Under the pieces are notes generated by a model, which saw only the letters and a program-made list of their open reading frames with translations, made no database searches and was not told the origin of the DNA. Of a DNA stretch of 64,000 nt, positions 43,463 through 51,672 are shown in pieces. The position numbers were made by a program, and so were the translations under genes. The stretch is from the NCBI GenBank assembly GCA_050943335.1, contig JBMNOZ010000001.1, positions 80,824 through 144,823 of the forward strand, written 5' to 3'. Source of the DNA: JBMNOZ01 sp050943335. Its GTDB lineage: Bacteria > Bacillota > Desulfitobacteriia > Desulfitobacteriales > Syntrophobotulaceae. The stretch's first letter is position 1. Each line of letters opens with the position of its first letter.

Positions 43463-45373
43463 CTACTGATCATCAATCATGTTTTCAATTGCTGAAAGTA
43501 TATTTTTCCCTGTAGCCGTGATTTGTTCACTGGATTTGAAAGATTCCTCAATAGCGGCACTGACTTCATTCATTTCTTTTTCCAGCTCTCCGGCAATATC
43601 GGCAATGTTTTTAATAAGGTTTAACATTATATTTTCATCATTTAAAGTAGATTTAACCACCGCACCCGAACGGTCTGCTAATTTTTGGACCTCTTGGGCG
43701 ACGACGGCAAACCCATGCCCGTGGGCGCCTGCCCTGGCAGCCTCAATAGTCGCATTTAAGGATAAGAGATTAGTCTGATTGGCAATATCGATAATTTCCT
43801 GGGAAGCTTCAGCAAAGTTATTGAGCTTGATCTCCATTTGGTCAACACTTTCCTTCAACTGGCGGGCAGTCTGAACTGTTCTTTCAGCGTTATTGCTAAT
43901 ATCCATCAGAGTGCTCGCACTTCCTTCATTTGCTGTAGCTAGCTCTTCTAAAGAAAGTTTTATGGCATTGGCGTTTTCTTTTAGGTTGTTAGCTCTTTGG
44001 AGACGTTCATTGCTTAGCTTTTCAATCTCTTTTAACATGGCATTTATTTCGGTGTTCTTCATGGTTTCAGCTAAAACTTTTCGCCGGGTATAATCCATGC
44101 AATTTTCTAAGACATTAATATCATTATAAATATGGACAACCATATCATCACAGGTATGACAGCCGCAGGCGGTACAGTTAATACTTCGAGAGGAGTCATC
44201 ATTTTTATAAAGCTTTTCGTAAATATCTTCTCTTACGTCCTCAGGAGGGATTTTATTAGGGGCTACTGCTCTTGAATAATTGTATTCTCGAATAAAATCC
44301 TGAACATTTAATTCCCGCTCAAATCTTTCCCCAATACTTTCAAATCTTTTTTTTAAGTAGCCTTTGGTATTTTTTTGAATTGTTTTTTCCTTCATTTTAT
44401 TGAACAGATAATCGATATCATCTACCGCTGATGGGGATAAACAGGCGGCGGAACCGACATTACAGCCGTAGGTGCAGTTTAAGGCGTCAATTACCAAGGG
44501 AACGGGTTTATTTTCCTCAACTCTTGCGCCATAAGTATCGAGATACTCATAGACCAGCTCAGTACCTTCAATTTGCCTAATCCAGGGATTGGGGATAAGG
44601 GCTTCTATGTTTTCTCTTAAACCGCCGGGACGGCTGTACAAAAAGCCTAGGGAGGTAGGCAAGGGATCAAAATCGGTTTCGGAATAAGATCCCAAATCAA
44701 CTCCTTGTTCTTCTAAATGTGCACTTAATTTTTTAAAGGTCACGTTGTAGGAGATAATCCCCCCGACTTCTTCGATCTCTTGTTTTTTTGCAATACAGGG
44801 AGATAAAAAAGCAAAAGTATTTTGATTCTTTAGGTATTTGCGAAGGTAAATAGCTGCGCACATTAAGGGGCTGTGGATTGGGGAGAGCTTATCTATAATT
44901 TCAGGTTTGTTCTTTTCTACATAACTTACTATTGCTGGGCAGGGTTGGGCGATAAGGGAGTTTAAATTTTGTTCCCTGATAACCTTAAGATAAGCCCAGG
45001 TAGTTATATCCGCTCCGAAAGAGACATCGTAGACGCTCTCAACTCCTAAAGATTTTAGATAAGCAAAAAGTTTTTTATAGTCTCTAAAGTTTGTTTTAAG
45101 GGCCGGGGCAGCTAAAACTGTAATTTTAGACCCCTGTTTCAGATCTCTAAAAAAGACTTCGGTATCATCGATATAATCCCGCGCGTCATGATCGCAGACC
45201 TCTAAACATTTGCCGCAGTTAATACAGCGTTCTTTATTGACCCTGACTTTGACATTTTCTTTGTCTGCTAAATAGGCGATATTGGCATCGATAGGACAAT
45301 GGCGGATGCACTTATTACAACCTTGGCATTTAGTCTCATCAGTGATAATTAAACCTTCGTCTTTAATGGACAT
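43463..45373 (-). CDS. [FeFe]-hydrogenase-domain chemoreceptor (hydrogenase-like sensor fused to MCP)
   Basis: 636 residues, no membrane helix. Two 4Fe-4S motifs at Cys16, 19, 22, 26 and Cys50, 53, 56, 60; a [FeFe]-hydrogenase large-subunit domain at about 70-330; a CTACGCHTCDD cysteine cluster near 400; and an MCP signalling domain at about 450-636 (NLLSLNATIEAARAGAHGHGFAVVAQEV). In the H-cluster loops the usual TSCCP reads AQPCP, the second loop LSPCIAKKQE keeps its Cys, and the third reads LNCTYGC. This is a sensory rather than catalytic hydrogenase-like protein, probably reporting H2, CO or redox state to the flagella. Confidence 0.88.
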   Translation of the reverse strand: MSIKDEGLIITDETKCQGCNKCIRHCPIDANIAYLADKENVKVRVNKERCINCGKCLEVCDHDARDYIDDTEVFFRDLKQGSKITVLAAPALKTNFRDYKKLFAYLKSLGVESVYDVSFGADITTWAYLKVIREQNLNSLIAQPCPAIVSYVEKNKPEIIDKLSPIHSPLMCAAIYLRKYLKNQNTFAFLSPCIAKKQEIEEVGGIISYNVTFKKLSAHLEEQGVDLGSYSETDFDPLPTSLGFLYSRPGGLRENIEALIPNPWIRQIEGTELVYEYLDTYGARVEENKPVPLVIDALNCTYGCNVGSAACLSPSAVDDIDYLFNKMKEKTIQKNTKGYLKKRFESIGERFERELNVQDFIREYNYSRAVAPNKIPPEDVREDIYEKLYKNDDSSRSINCTACGCHTCDDMVVHIYNDINVLENCMDYTRRKVLAETMKNTEINAMLKEIEKLSNERLQRANNLKENANAIKLSLEELATANEGSASTLMDISNNAERTVQTARQLKESVDQMEIKLNNFAEASQEIIDIANQTNLLSLNATIEAARAGAHGHGFAVVAQEVQKLADRSGAVVKSTLNDENIMLNLIKNIADIAGELEKEMNEVSAAIEESFKSSEQITATGKNILSAIENMIDDQ

Positions 45374-45506
45374 TTTTCGCTCCTTAATTTTTATTTTTAA
45401 AATATGGCAAGAACAACCATCCTTTTAGACAATTCTACCATATTGTGAATTATTTTGCATAAAAATGTTCTATAATATTTAAAAGATTAATTGAGGGGGG
45501 GGAAGA

Positions 45507-45878
45507 ATGGGTTATAAAAGATTAAATAAAGTGGAACTTGGCAAATACGGGGAAGATTTGGCCGCGGAGTATTTAGAAAAAAACGGGCTCCGGATAGTTG
45601 AACGCAATTTCCGTTGCCCGCGGGGAGAAATCGATATTATAGCCAAAGACAGACAGGTTTTAGTTTTTATAGAAGTCCGAGCTAGGACCGGCGGTAGGGA
45701 CGGGTCTGCCGAAGAAAGCATTGATTACCGTAAACTGGCGAGACTGAAACTTTTAAGCTCCCATTATCTCATGGCCCGGCGCTATAAAGAACTGCCCTTA
45801 ATAAGAATAGACGCGGTAACGGTATATTTTACAGAACAGGGAAAAGAGATCAATTGGTTGAAAAACATTACGTCTTGA
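45507..45878 (+). CDS. YraN/UPF0102 family protein
   Basis: 123 residues with the nuclease-like core LGKYGEDLAAEYLEKNGLRIVERNFRCPRGEIDIIAKD and VFIEVRART. The fold is that of Holliday-junction resolvase-type nucleases; function is not settled. Normally next to rnhB; here the hydrogenase-MCP gene lies between. A TATAAT-like box is seen about 37 bases before the start. Confidence 0.93.
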   Translation: MGYKRLNKVELGKYGEDLAAEYLEKNGLRIVERNFRCPRGEIDIIAKDRQVLVFIEVRARTGGRDGSAEESIDYRKLARLKLLSSHYLMARRYKELPLIRIDAVTVYFTEQGKEINWLKNITS

Positions 45879-45994
45879 ATTGTATTAAACAGCGGTTAAC
45901 ATTTTTAAGTATAAGGTACGGAGATATGTCGTCCCTAGGCTAAGGGAGCTGCTTAAATCTCAGGAAAGCAATAACAGCTGTGGAAGGTTTAGAT

Positions 45995-46756
45995 ATGGAG
46001 ATAAAACTGATCTTACTCTTCTCAATAATCATGATTTTTGCGCTGACAGTTTGCGGAGTGATTGGATTCGCAAGTAATGTAATAGCCTTCCCGCTCCTTA
46101 GCCTAATTTTAGATCTAAAAACCGCCGTAATAATATTGGTTGCTGTTTCTTTCCTCCAGTCATTAGTTCAAACAGTGATTTACAAGGCATTTATTAACTA
46201 TAAAGATCTGCTCATTATTTCCGCGTTCATCCTGGCTGGAATGCCGGTCGGCTATCTAACTTTAAATTACCTGGATGAAATAGTATTAAAATTGATTCTT
46301 GGACTTTTTATCCTCTTTATAGCAGCTAAGAACCTTTATGAAACCTTTCACCTCAAGAGTGATGTAAACGATTTTAAGGATAAGCCCTGGCGCAAGCTTT
46401 ATCTTTTGATCTCCGGTTTTTTATCAGGTTCGTTTGCCTGTGGTGGGCCACTGGTTGTAATCTACTGTACAAAACGCTTCCAAGAAAGGGATTCTTTTCG
46501 GGCCATATTATTTGGGACTGGCGCAGTTACAATGGGTGTATATATGATTGTTAATATCATAAACGGGGCATTTATAAACCAGACCCTTTATCTTTCGGCA
46601 ATCGCCGTTGTATTAATCATCCCTGCAGTTATTATGAGTTCAAAAATTGCTGTCAGGCTTAACTCAAAAATATTTCAGACCCTGGTTAATCTAACGCTGA
46701 TCTTGTCGGGAATAATTACCCTTGTTCAGGTCGCTGAGAGAGGATTATTCTCGTGA
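45995..46756 (+). CDS. TauE/SafE-family membrane exporter
   Basis: About 253 residues from the ATG at 45995 (GGAAGG site), eight predicted hydrophobic segments, with LSGFLSGSFACGGPLVVIYCTKR around the middle, the typical glycine-rich repeat of TauE/SafE carriers. Members move sulfite, sulfoacetate or other sulfur/organic anions across the membrane. Substrate not known; the neighbours give no clue. Confidence 0.85.
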   Translation: MEIKLILLFSIIMIFALTVCGVIGFASNVIAFPLLSLILDLKTAVIILVAVSFLQSLVQTVIYKAFINYKDLLIISAFILAGMPVGYLTLNYLDEIVLKLILGLFILFIAAKNLYETFHLKSDVNDFKDKPWRKLYLLISGFLSGSFACGGPLVVIYCTKRFQERDSFRAILFGTGAVTMGVYMIVNIINGAFINQTLYLSAIAVVLIIPAVIMSSKIAVRLNSKIFQTLVNLTLILSGIITLVQVAERGLFS

Positions 46757-46838
46757 CTTCGGATCACAATTTAAAACTAGGTTAGAATACAGAGTATTAA
46801 AGGGTAGAGAGTGATATCTCAATCAATTCGTATCAAGG

Positions 46839-47348
46839 ATGCCAGATACACATTATGAGCCCAACAACGATTTTAGTAACGATCCTGTTGTAATTGAAGA
46901 ACAAGGAGTTCCTGAACCTGCCGGTTTTTGGAGAAGGTTATTGGCCTTAATAATCGATGGTATAATAGCTGGAGTCGTGGCCTCGATATTATTTTACGTA
47001 TTATTTCGAGACCCGGAAGTTCTAACCCTCAATAATGAATATTGGTCGGTCAGGGATTCTTGGACAAGTTTCATTTCCGGCTTATACGCCATAATTCTGC
47101 CTATAATCTGGAATGGTCAAACTATTGGTAAAAGAGCTCTCAGCATAAGGATAATAAAAGTAAACGGGGAAAAGATCGGGATTGGCACAATGCTTTTGCG
47201 TGTTTTGGTAAGTAATATTGTTTACGCCTTAACCTTAGGTATTGCTTTTATTGTTAGTGTCTTTATGGTTCTTATTCGAGAGGACAAACGATCTGTTCAT
47301 GACTTCATAGCTGGAACTTATGTGGGCAAGGTTGAAAGATATGAATAA
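46839..47348 (+). CDS. RDD-family membrane protein
   Basis: 169 residues: a soluble N-terminal stretch of about 25 residues, then GFWRRLLALIIDGIIAGVVASILFY with the Arg and two-Asp pattern giving the name, WNGQTIGKRALSIRII and DKRSVHDFIAGTYV. Three to four membrane helices. Function of RDD proteins is mostly unknown; some are ion antiporters. Confidence 0.85.
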   Translation: MPDTHYEPNNDFSNDPVVIEEQGVPEPAGFWRRLLALIIDGIIAGVVASILFYVLFRDPEVLTLNNEYWSVRDSWTSFISGLYAIILPIIWNGQTIGKRALSIRIIKVNGEKIGIGTMLLRVLVSNIVYALTLGIAFIVSVFMVLIREDKRSVHDFIAGTYVGKVERYE

Positions 47349-47458
47349 TTTTAATCTTTTTATAACTATTAATTTTGGAGGACTGTTCGCCTTTATCTTT
47401 GTAAACTTCTCCGTTGTAGCCCATTAAAAAAGGGGAGCGAGATGGGGCAGGGAACAAA

Positions 47459-47623
47459 ATAAAATACCTTATTTTCCCAATTCTAGGAGGTTTAGTTTGT
47501 CTAGCTTTATGGTTGTCCCTTCCTATCTCTGCTAAACTGATCGGAAGAAGCTGGGTAGTAGGACTGATTTACATGGCTTTCTTTACTAAAGGATTCAAAA
47601 AACCAATGCCGGAAATGCATTAA
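47459..47623 (+). pseudogene. Small membrane-protein frame without a start codon
   Basis: An open frame reads KYLIFPILGGLVCLALWLSLP, continues AKLIGRSWVVGLIYMAFF and ends GFKKPMPEMH before TAA. Two hydrophobic helices give it the look of a real small membrane protein, but no ATG, GTG or TTG precedes it after the in-frame TAG upstream. Probably a decayed or mis-sequenced gene. Confidence 0.35.
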
Positions 47624-47668
47624 AATAAAGTAAGCGATAATTGCTTGGTAAGGAATGTGATGTGCAAT

Positions 47669-47713
47669 GGGGCTGTTGCTCGACGAATTACTTTTCGTTT
47701 TGCAACACCCCCT
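47669..47713. repeat. Imperfect palindrome resembling IS ends
   Basis: GGGGCTGTTGC on the left and GCAACACCCCC on the right, continuing with CGAA/TTCG inside; 15 of 19 positions of the arms agree. GGGG(C/G)TGTTGC is like the terminal repeat of IS1182-type elements. It may be two ends left after loss of an element, a tiny MITE, or a terminator (weak T tail). Confidence 0.45.
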
Positions 47714-48091
47714 TTATTTTCATGAGATAAAAGACAGTAATTACTAAATAGATTTTGGTCGTGGTGAGATAGTTTTGTCTGTTATTTATGATTCTTAGAA
47801 AACCCTTTGATTAATTTTTTAGCAACTTGCACTTCATAATTACACCAGTTATTGAAATTAATGTTATACTCAATTTCAGAGGAATGTCCAGGAAGCATTT
47901 TTATTAATTTTTATAACGAGAGGTTGAGAATTGGGAGGTGGTCAGAAAAAAGCGGTTGCTCGCTGCTCTTCCGGGTTATTCCAGGGTGCTACGAAAATCT
48001 ATGTGTTGTCATTACCGCAAACATTGGTTTAAGACTCCTTTTTCTTGTCAAACATACCGTTTTTAATAATAAAGCGAAGGAGTGGTTTGCT

Positions 48092-49612
48092 GTGATTTGG
48101 GTATCCCAATTGTTATTAGCTACCAACCATCTTTTCCCCAAGGCTACTGGCAATTTAGAACGGGGGTTTTCCAATTTTTTACTAGTAAAGGATTCTTCAG
48201 ATATTAAACCTGATTTTTTCTACACCTTGTACTTGAGAAATTCAGAAAAGAGATTATTAATGCACAGTGGAGACTGCGAACTGGTGATATCTTATCCATC
48301 TGAAAAAACTTTTGATGTTATTCAGGTCGTTACGGAAGTATTTAATAACTACCCTTATAGTGAGAAGGCACTCTTGGATTTGATGGCAGATATGAAAGAT
48401 TTGAATGATTTAGCACGTTTTATTGGGGAGATGTTAGGGAATAATCCAGTTGTTATTGCAGATTCGGCGTATAATGTTTTAGCCGGGTATTTACCACCTA
48501 ATTCGCCTTTAAACGACCCTATGGTACAAACCTACATTAATGGTTATTTTCCTTATGATTATTTGGCCAGGATTCAAAAACAAGGGGAAGAAATTAGAAT
48601 GTCATCAGGTTTATACACGAGTAAACCATATATTTGCACGATGGATGGCTGTAAATATAGACGACTGATCAAAAAACTTATCCATCAAGATAAATGGCTC
48701 GGAGGAGTTTGTGTAATGGAATATACACAGACTTTTGACAATATTGATCTTAAACTTTTTGATCGGATAGGAAATATTATCACGATGATTTTGGCAAGCG
48801 AGCATTATAGTATTAAAAATGCTGAAGATTTATATTCTAAAAACTGTTTAATACGAGACATATTAGACGGCAAGATTTCTAATAGTTATGTACTAGAATA
48901 TCGTATGGAGTTGTGTGGATTAAACGCTAAAAAAAGAAGGTTTGTTATAGCTATCCAAATAAACCAGTTTCGGTTCTCCGGTAGTGCGAACGATGAATTG
49001 CAAAACTTATTAATGGGGCTTTTTCCAGGGAGTATTTATTTATTCTACGATGGATTCCTTGTTGTTGTAGCTGAAGAAGGTACAAAAAAGGCTTTAAGCT
49101 CCGAAAAACTTATAGATTGCCTTACCCGTATGCAGTTAGTTTTCGGAGTGAGCAATACTTTCACAGATATGCTGTCTTTACCGCAGTATTTTAGGCAAGC
49201 AGTTCAAACCCTCTATCTTGCCAAAATATTAAAAAAGCAAGACTATATCCATTATTACTCTTCTTTTCAATTTCAAATCCTTTTAATTGAAAGCAAAAAG
49301 CACCACAGTGATTGGGAAGCCCTTCAAAATCAACTTATTCAAAAAATCAAAGAATATGATGATAATAATGGGACTGAATATTATAAAACATTGCAGTCTT
49401 ATTTAAAAAACGATAAAAATGTTATCCGGACAAGCGAGGAATTATGTGTGCATAAAAATACTGTTGTATATAGAATTCAAAGATTATCTGAACTTTTTGA
49501 TCTGGATTTTACTGATGCTGAGCAAATGTTTGAATTGTATTCCGCAATTAAAATTCAAGAAATATTAGATTGCACACCCTCTTATTATTTTGAGCAGCCC
49601 TTAAACCAGTAG
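48092..49612 (+). CDS. PucR/CdaR-type transcriptional regulator
   Basis: 506 residues from the GTG at 48092, which has AAGGAG 10 bases before; the frame is open back to 47852. The C-terminal helix-turn-helix is clear: TSEELCVHKNTVVYRIQRLSELFDLDFTD. Before it lies a GGDEF-like/CdaR middle domain and a sensor part with VVIADSAYNVLAGYL. Such regulators control transport and breakdown of small organic acids or purines. It is in front of the ubiX-ubiD-transporter group in the same direction, so it is likely its activator. Confidence 0.8.
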   Translation: MIWVSQLLLATNHLFPKATGNLERGFSNFLLVKDSSDIKPDFFYTLYLRNSEKRLLMHSGDCELVISYPSEKTFDVIQVVTEVFNNYPYSEKALLDLMADMKDLNDLARFIGEMLGNNPVVIADSAYNVLAGYLPPNSPLNDPMVQTYINGYFPYDYLARIQKQGEEIRMSSGLYTSKPYICTMDGCKYRRLIKKLIHQDKWLGGVCVMEYTQTFDNIDLKLFDRIGNIITMILASEHYSIKNAEDLYSKNCLIRDILDGKISNSYVLEYRMELCGLNAKKRRFVIAIQINQFRFSGSANDELQNLLMGLFPGSIYLFYDGFLVVVAEEGTKKALSSEKLIDCLTRMQLVFGVSNTFTDMLSLPQYFRQAVQTLYLAKILKKQDYIHYYSSFQFQILLIESKKHHSDWEALQNQLIQKIKEYDDNNGTEYYKTLQSYLKNDKNVIRTSEELCVHKNTVVYRIQRLSELFDLDFTDAEQMFELYSAIKIQEILDCTPSYYFEQPLNQ

Positions 49613-50145
49613 GTTGTATACTCCTGGGGAGATATTTTAAAATAAATCGTTTTATTATTTATCTAATAGCACGGGTTAAAATAGAAAAGCCCTCTTTAAC
49701 TCGGACATCTTTAAGACAGGATTTTCTGGGTATCAAATCCTGGGTCACTATCAGACCTTGGGATTTTTTATTTAAGAAATGAATTTGTTCTTTTCTATTT
49801 AGACGGGAATAAGATAAGAAGGCGATTGCTTTGTTCTTGTGAACAAACACTTTATTTACTTAAACTGTATTTCCGAAAAAAATCTGCTTTTTTAGTGCTG
49901 AAGGGTAAAATCAGCTTAGCTAATAGAAACAAATCACCTTTAAATATTTGTATTTATAAATATTGTTTTTGAAGATCCGTAAGTGATAACTTATAGTCAA
50001 GGGTTTGATTGGGAGGGGGTTTTAAAAATGAACGATACCTAGCAAAAAAATTTGTCTGCTCTATGAGCTAGCCTAATGAGATTCTGGGTTAAGAGTTAAT
50101 CCGGTGCGTGGCTGATGGCTCGAAGAGTTCTGTTTTATAAGGGAG
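49613..50145 (+). other. Gap between the regulator and ubiX (533 bases)
   Basis: AT-rich. It contains an AT inverted repeat around 49944-49966 (AATATTT and AAATATT), and a strong GGGAGGGGG ribosome site before an ATG at 50029 that gives only a four-residue peptide (MNDT, then TAG). A 63-residue minus-strand frame here has no ribosome site and I do not call it. The ubiX promoter and regulator sites must be in this gap, but I cannot place them. Confidence 0.45.
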
Positions 50146-50730
50146 GTGAGTCATGTTAAAAGATTAGTGATTGGAATTAGTGGGGCAAGCGGTGCTCAGA
50201 TCGCTGTTGAGTTATTAAAAGCGATGAAGTCGCATCAGAATTGGGAAACGCATTTAATAGTAAGTCCAAGTGCTGAAATTACCTTGCAACAGGAAACTGT
50301 TTATACAGTGAATGAAGTAATGGAGTTAGCGGATAGGGTCTACGATTACCGCAATATTGCAGCTTCTGTTTCTAGTGGATCCTTTAAAACTGAAGGTATG
50401 GTTATTATACCCTGTAGCATGAAAACGCTTGCCGGAATTGCTTGTGGATATTCAGACAATTTGTTACTAAGGGCAGCAGATGTGACGCTCAAGGAAAAAA
50501 GGAAATTAGTTTTAGGTGTAAGAGAAACGCCCTTAAATGTAATACACATTCGGAATATGCTTACTGCGTCGGAGGCAGGGGCTACAATTTTGCCACTGAT
50601 GCTAACCTATTACAACAAGCCTAAAAATATCATTGATATGACCCGGCATATTGTAGGCAAGATATTAGATACGTTTAATTTGGATTATTCGAAATTTTCC
50701 CGTTGGGGAGAAAATGATGAAAAAGACTGA
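50146..50730 (+). CDS. ubiX: Flavin prenyltransferase UbiX
   Basis: 194 residues: GISGASGAQIAVELLKAM (FMN binding), SSGSFKTEGMVIIPCSMKTLAGIACGYSDNLLLRAADV, and RETPLNVIHIRNM. It makes prenylated FMN for UbiD, encoded downstream. Two oddities: the best start (ATG at 50153 with GGGAGG 6 bases upstream) is one base out of frame, leaving GTG 50146 next to the ribosome site; and after the stop a coding-like frame runs on to 50837, where it overlaps the next ATG. One missing base at each end would explain both. Confidence 0.9.
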   Translation: MSHVKRLVIGISGASGAQIAVELLKAMKSHQNWETHLIVSPSAEITLQQETVYTVNEVMELADRVYDYRNIAASVSSGSFKTEGMVIIPCSMKTLAGIACGYSDNLLLRAADVTLKEKRKLVLGVRETPLNVIHIRNMLTASEAGATILPLMLTYYNKPKNIIDMTRHIVGKILDTFNLDYSKFSRWGENDEKD

Positions 50731-50837
50731 CAGTAGAAGACTCTGGTCTGAGTGATGGACAGCCGGAGCCATTTCTACCTGAAAAGTTGATAACTGAGCC
50801 ATATTATGATTTATGGCAAAAAAAGGAGGAAGTATAA
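50731..50837 (+). pseudogene. Open tail frame after ubiX (possible frameshifted C-terminus)
   Basis: In the frame reached by adding one A to the A5 run at 50720-50724, the sequence reads RLTVEDSGLSDGQPEPFLP, EKLITEP and YYDLWQKKEEV, ending TAATG that overlaps the next gene start. It has no start of its own. It may be the true end of ubiX or a small lost subunit. Confidence 0.4.
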
Positions 50838-51646
50838 TGTCAAAACCCGTTTATAAAATTAACGCCATGAATGTGGCAAATCTAAGCTTACTTGATTCCA
50901 GTTTTCTTATTCATAGATATAAATTCGGAGAAAAAATGTCAGTTCCAACCTTCTCTTATCTTATTACTGGGGATAATATTCCGCCAATACTTGTTGATAC
51001 CGGAGTTATTGAATCTAACCCGCAAATAATGGAGAGAGGAAAGGAAGCCTGCGAAATAAAACCCGAAATGAAATATGACGTCCAATTAGCTAAACTCGGC
51101 TATAAAAGAGAAGATATCAAGGTAATTTTACACACCCACCTTCATATTGATCATGCAGGTAATGATCACCTGTTCCCTAATGCAAAAATCATTTTCCCAC
51201 GTAAGGAACTAATGTTTGCGGTTTCAGGAATAGACGGGGGGTATCCAGTTGAGTACATTACTTATTTGGTGGAACAGACAAGTATCCCTGGTAGGGTAAG
51301 ATTAATAGATGACGATGCGGAGATAGCCCCGGGGATTGTTTGTGAACTAAGTGAAGGGCACACATGGGGAAGCATGAATATTAAGGTGAACACTCGACAT
51401 GGCATCGCAACAATGTGTGGTGACATTATATATAATTACGAATTACAATGCCGCAAAAATCCTGAATTCCCTGGTGTTGAAGCGGAATGCAAATCGGAAA
51501 TTGAGGGTTTTGCTTGCCATCCGACAGGTAACAAGTGGAATGCGTGGGCCGCTATAGCTGCTATACAGAAACTTAATAGAGAATCGGATATTATTCTTCC
51601 CACTCATGACTCTTACTTCCTTGATAAGTATGGATATGAACTTTAA
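50837..51646 (+). CDS. Metallo-beta-lactamase-fold hydrolase
   Basis: About 269 residues from the ATG at 50837 (AAAGGAGGA site). The zinc motif HTHLHIDHAGND near 103, with LSEGHTWGSM near 180, GDIIYN near 200 and a final LPTHDSYF near 255, gives all metal ligands. It resembles the AHL-lactonase-like branch. Lying between ubiX and ubiD, it could open a lactone or cleave a thioester/ester to feed the decarboxylase. Substrate not known. Confidence 0.85.
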   Translation: MSKPVYKINAMNVANLSLLDSSFLIHRYKFGEKMSVPTFSYLITGDNIPPILVDTGVIESNPQIMERGKEACEIKPEMKYDVQLAKLGYKREDIKVILHTHLHIDHAGNDHLFPNAKIIFPRKELMFAVSGIDGGYPVEYITYLVEQTSIPGRVRLIDDDAEIAPGIVCELSEGHTWGSMNIKVNTRHGIATMCGDIIYNYELQCRKNPEFPGVEAECKSEIEGFACHPTGNKWNAWAAIAAIQKLNRESDIILPTHDSYFLDKYGYEL

Positions 51647-51672
51647 AACATTATGAGTAGGAGGGATATTAA

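Larger units (their letters stand above)
47349..48091 (+). other. Long gap before the PucR-type regulator (about 740 bases)
   Basis: Holds a start-less small membrane-protein frame (47459-47623), an IS-end-like palindrome (47669-47713) and a TATACT box (47865-47870). The frame of the regulator is open back to a TTG at 47852, but the part before 48092 does not look like family sequence. Confidence 0.5.

Noticed and set aside
47852..48091. N-terminal extension of the PucR-type regulator
   Set aside because: The extension overlaps a TATACT box and does not resemble family sequence; the GTG at 48092 has a proper AAGGAG site.
49659..49850. 63-residue minus-strand open frame in the gap before ubiX
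   Set aside because: GTG start without ribosome site, no recognisable domain, AT-rich gap; could be chance.
50029..50043. MNDT mini-frame with strong ribosome site before ubiX
   Set aside because: Only four codons, ended by TAG; nothing to show that it is a functional leader peptide.
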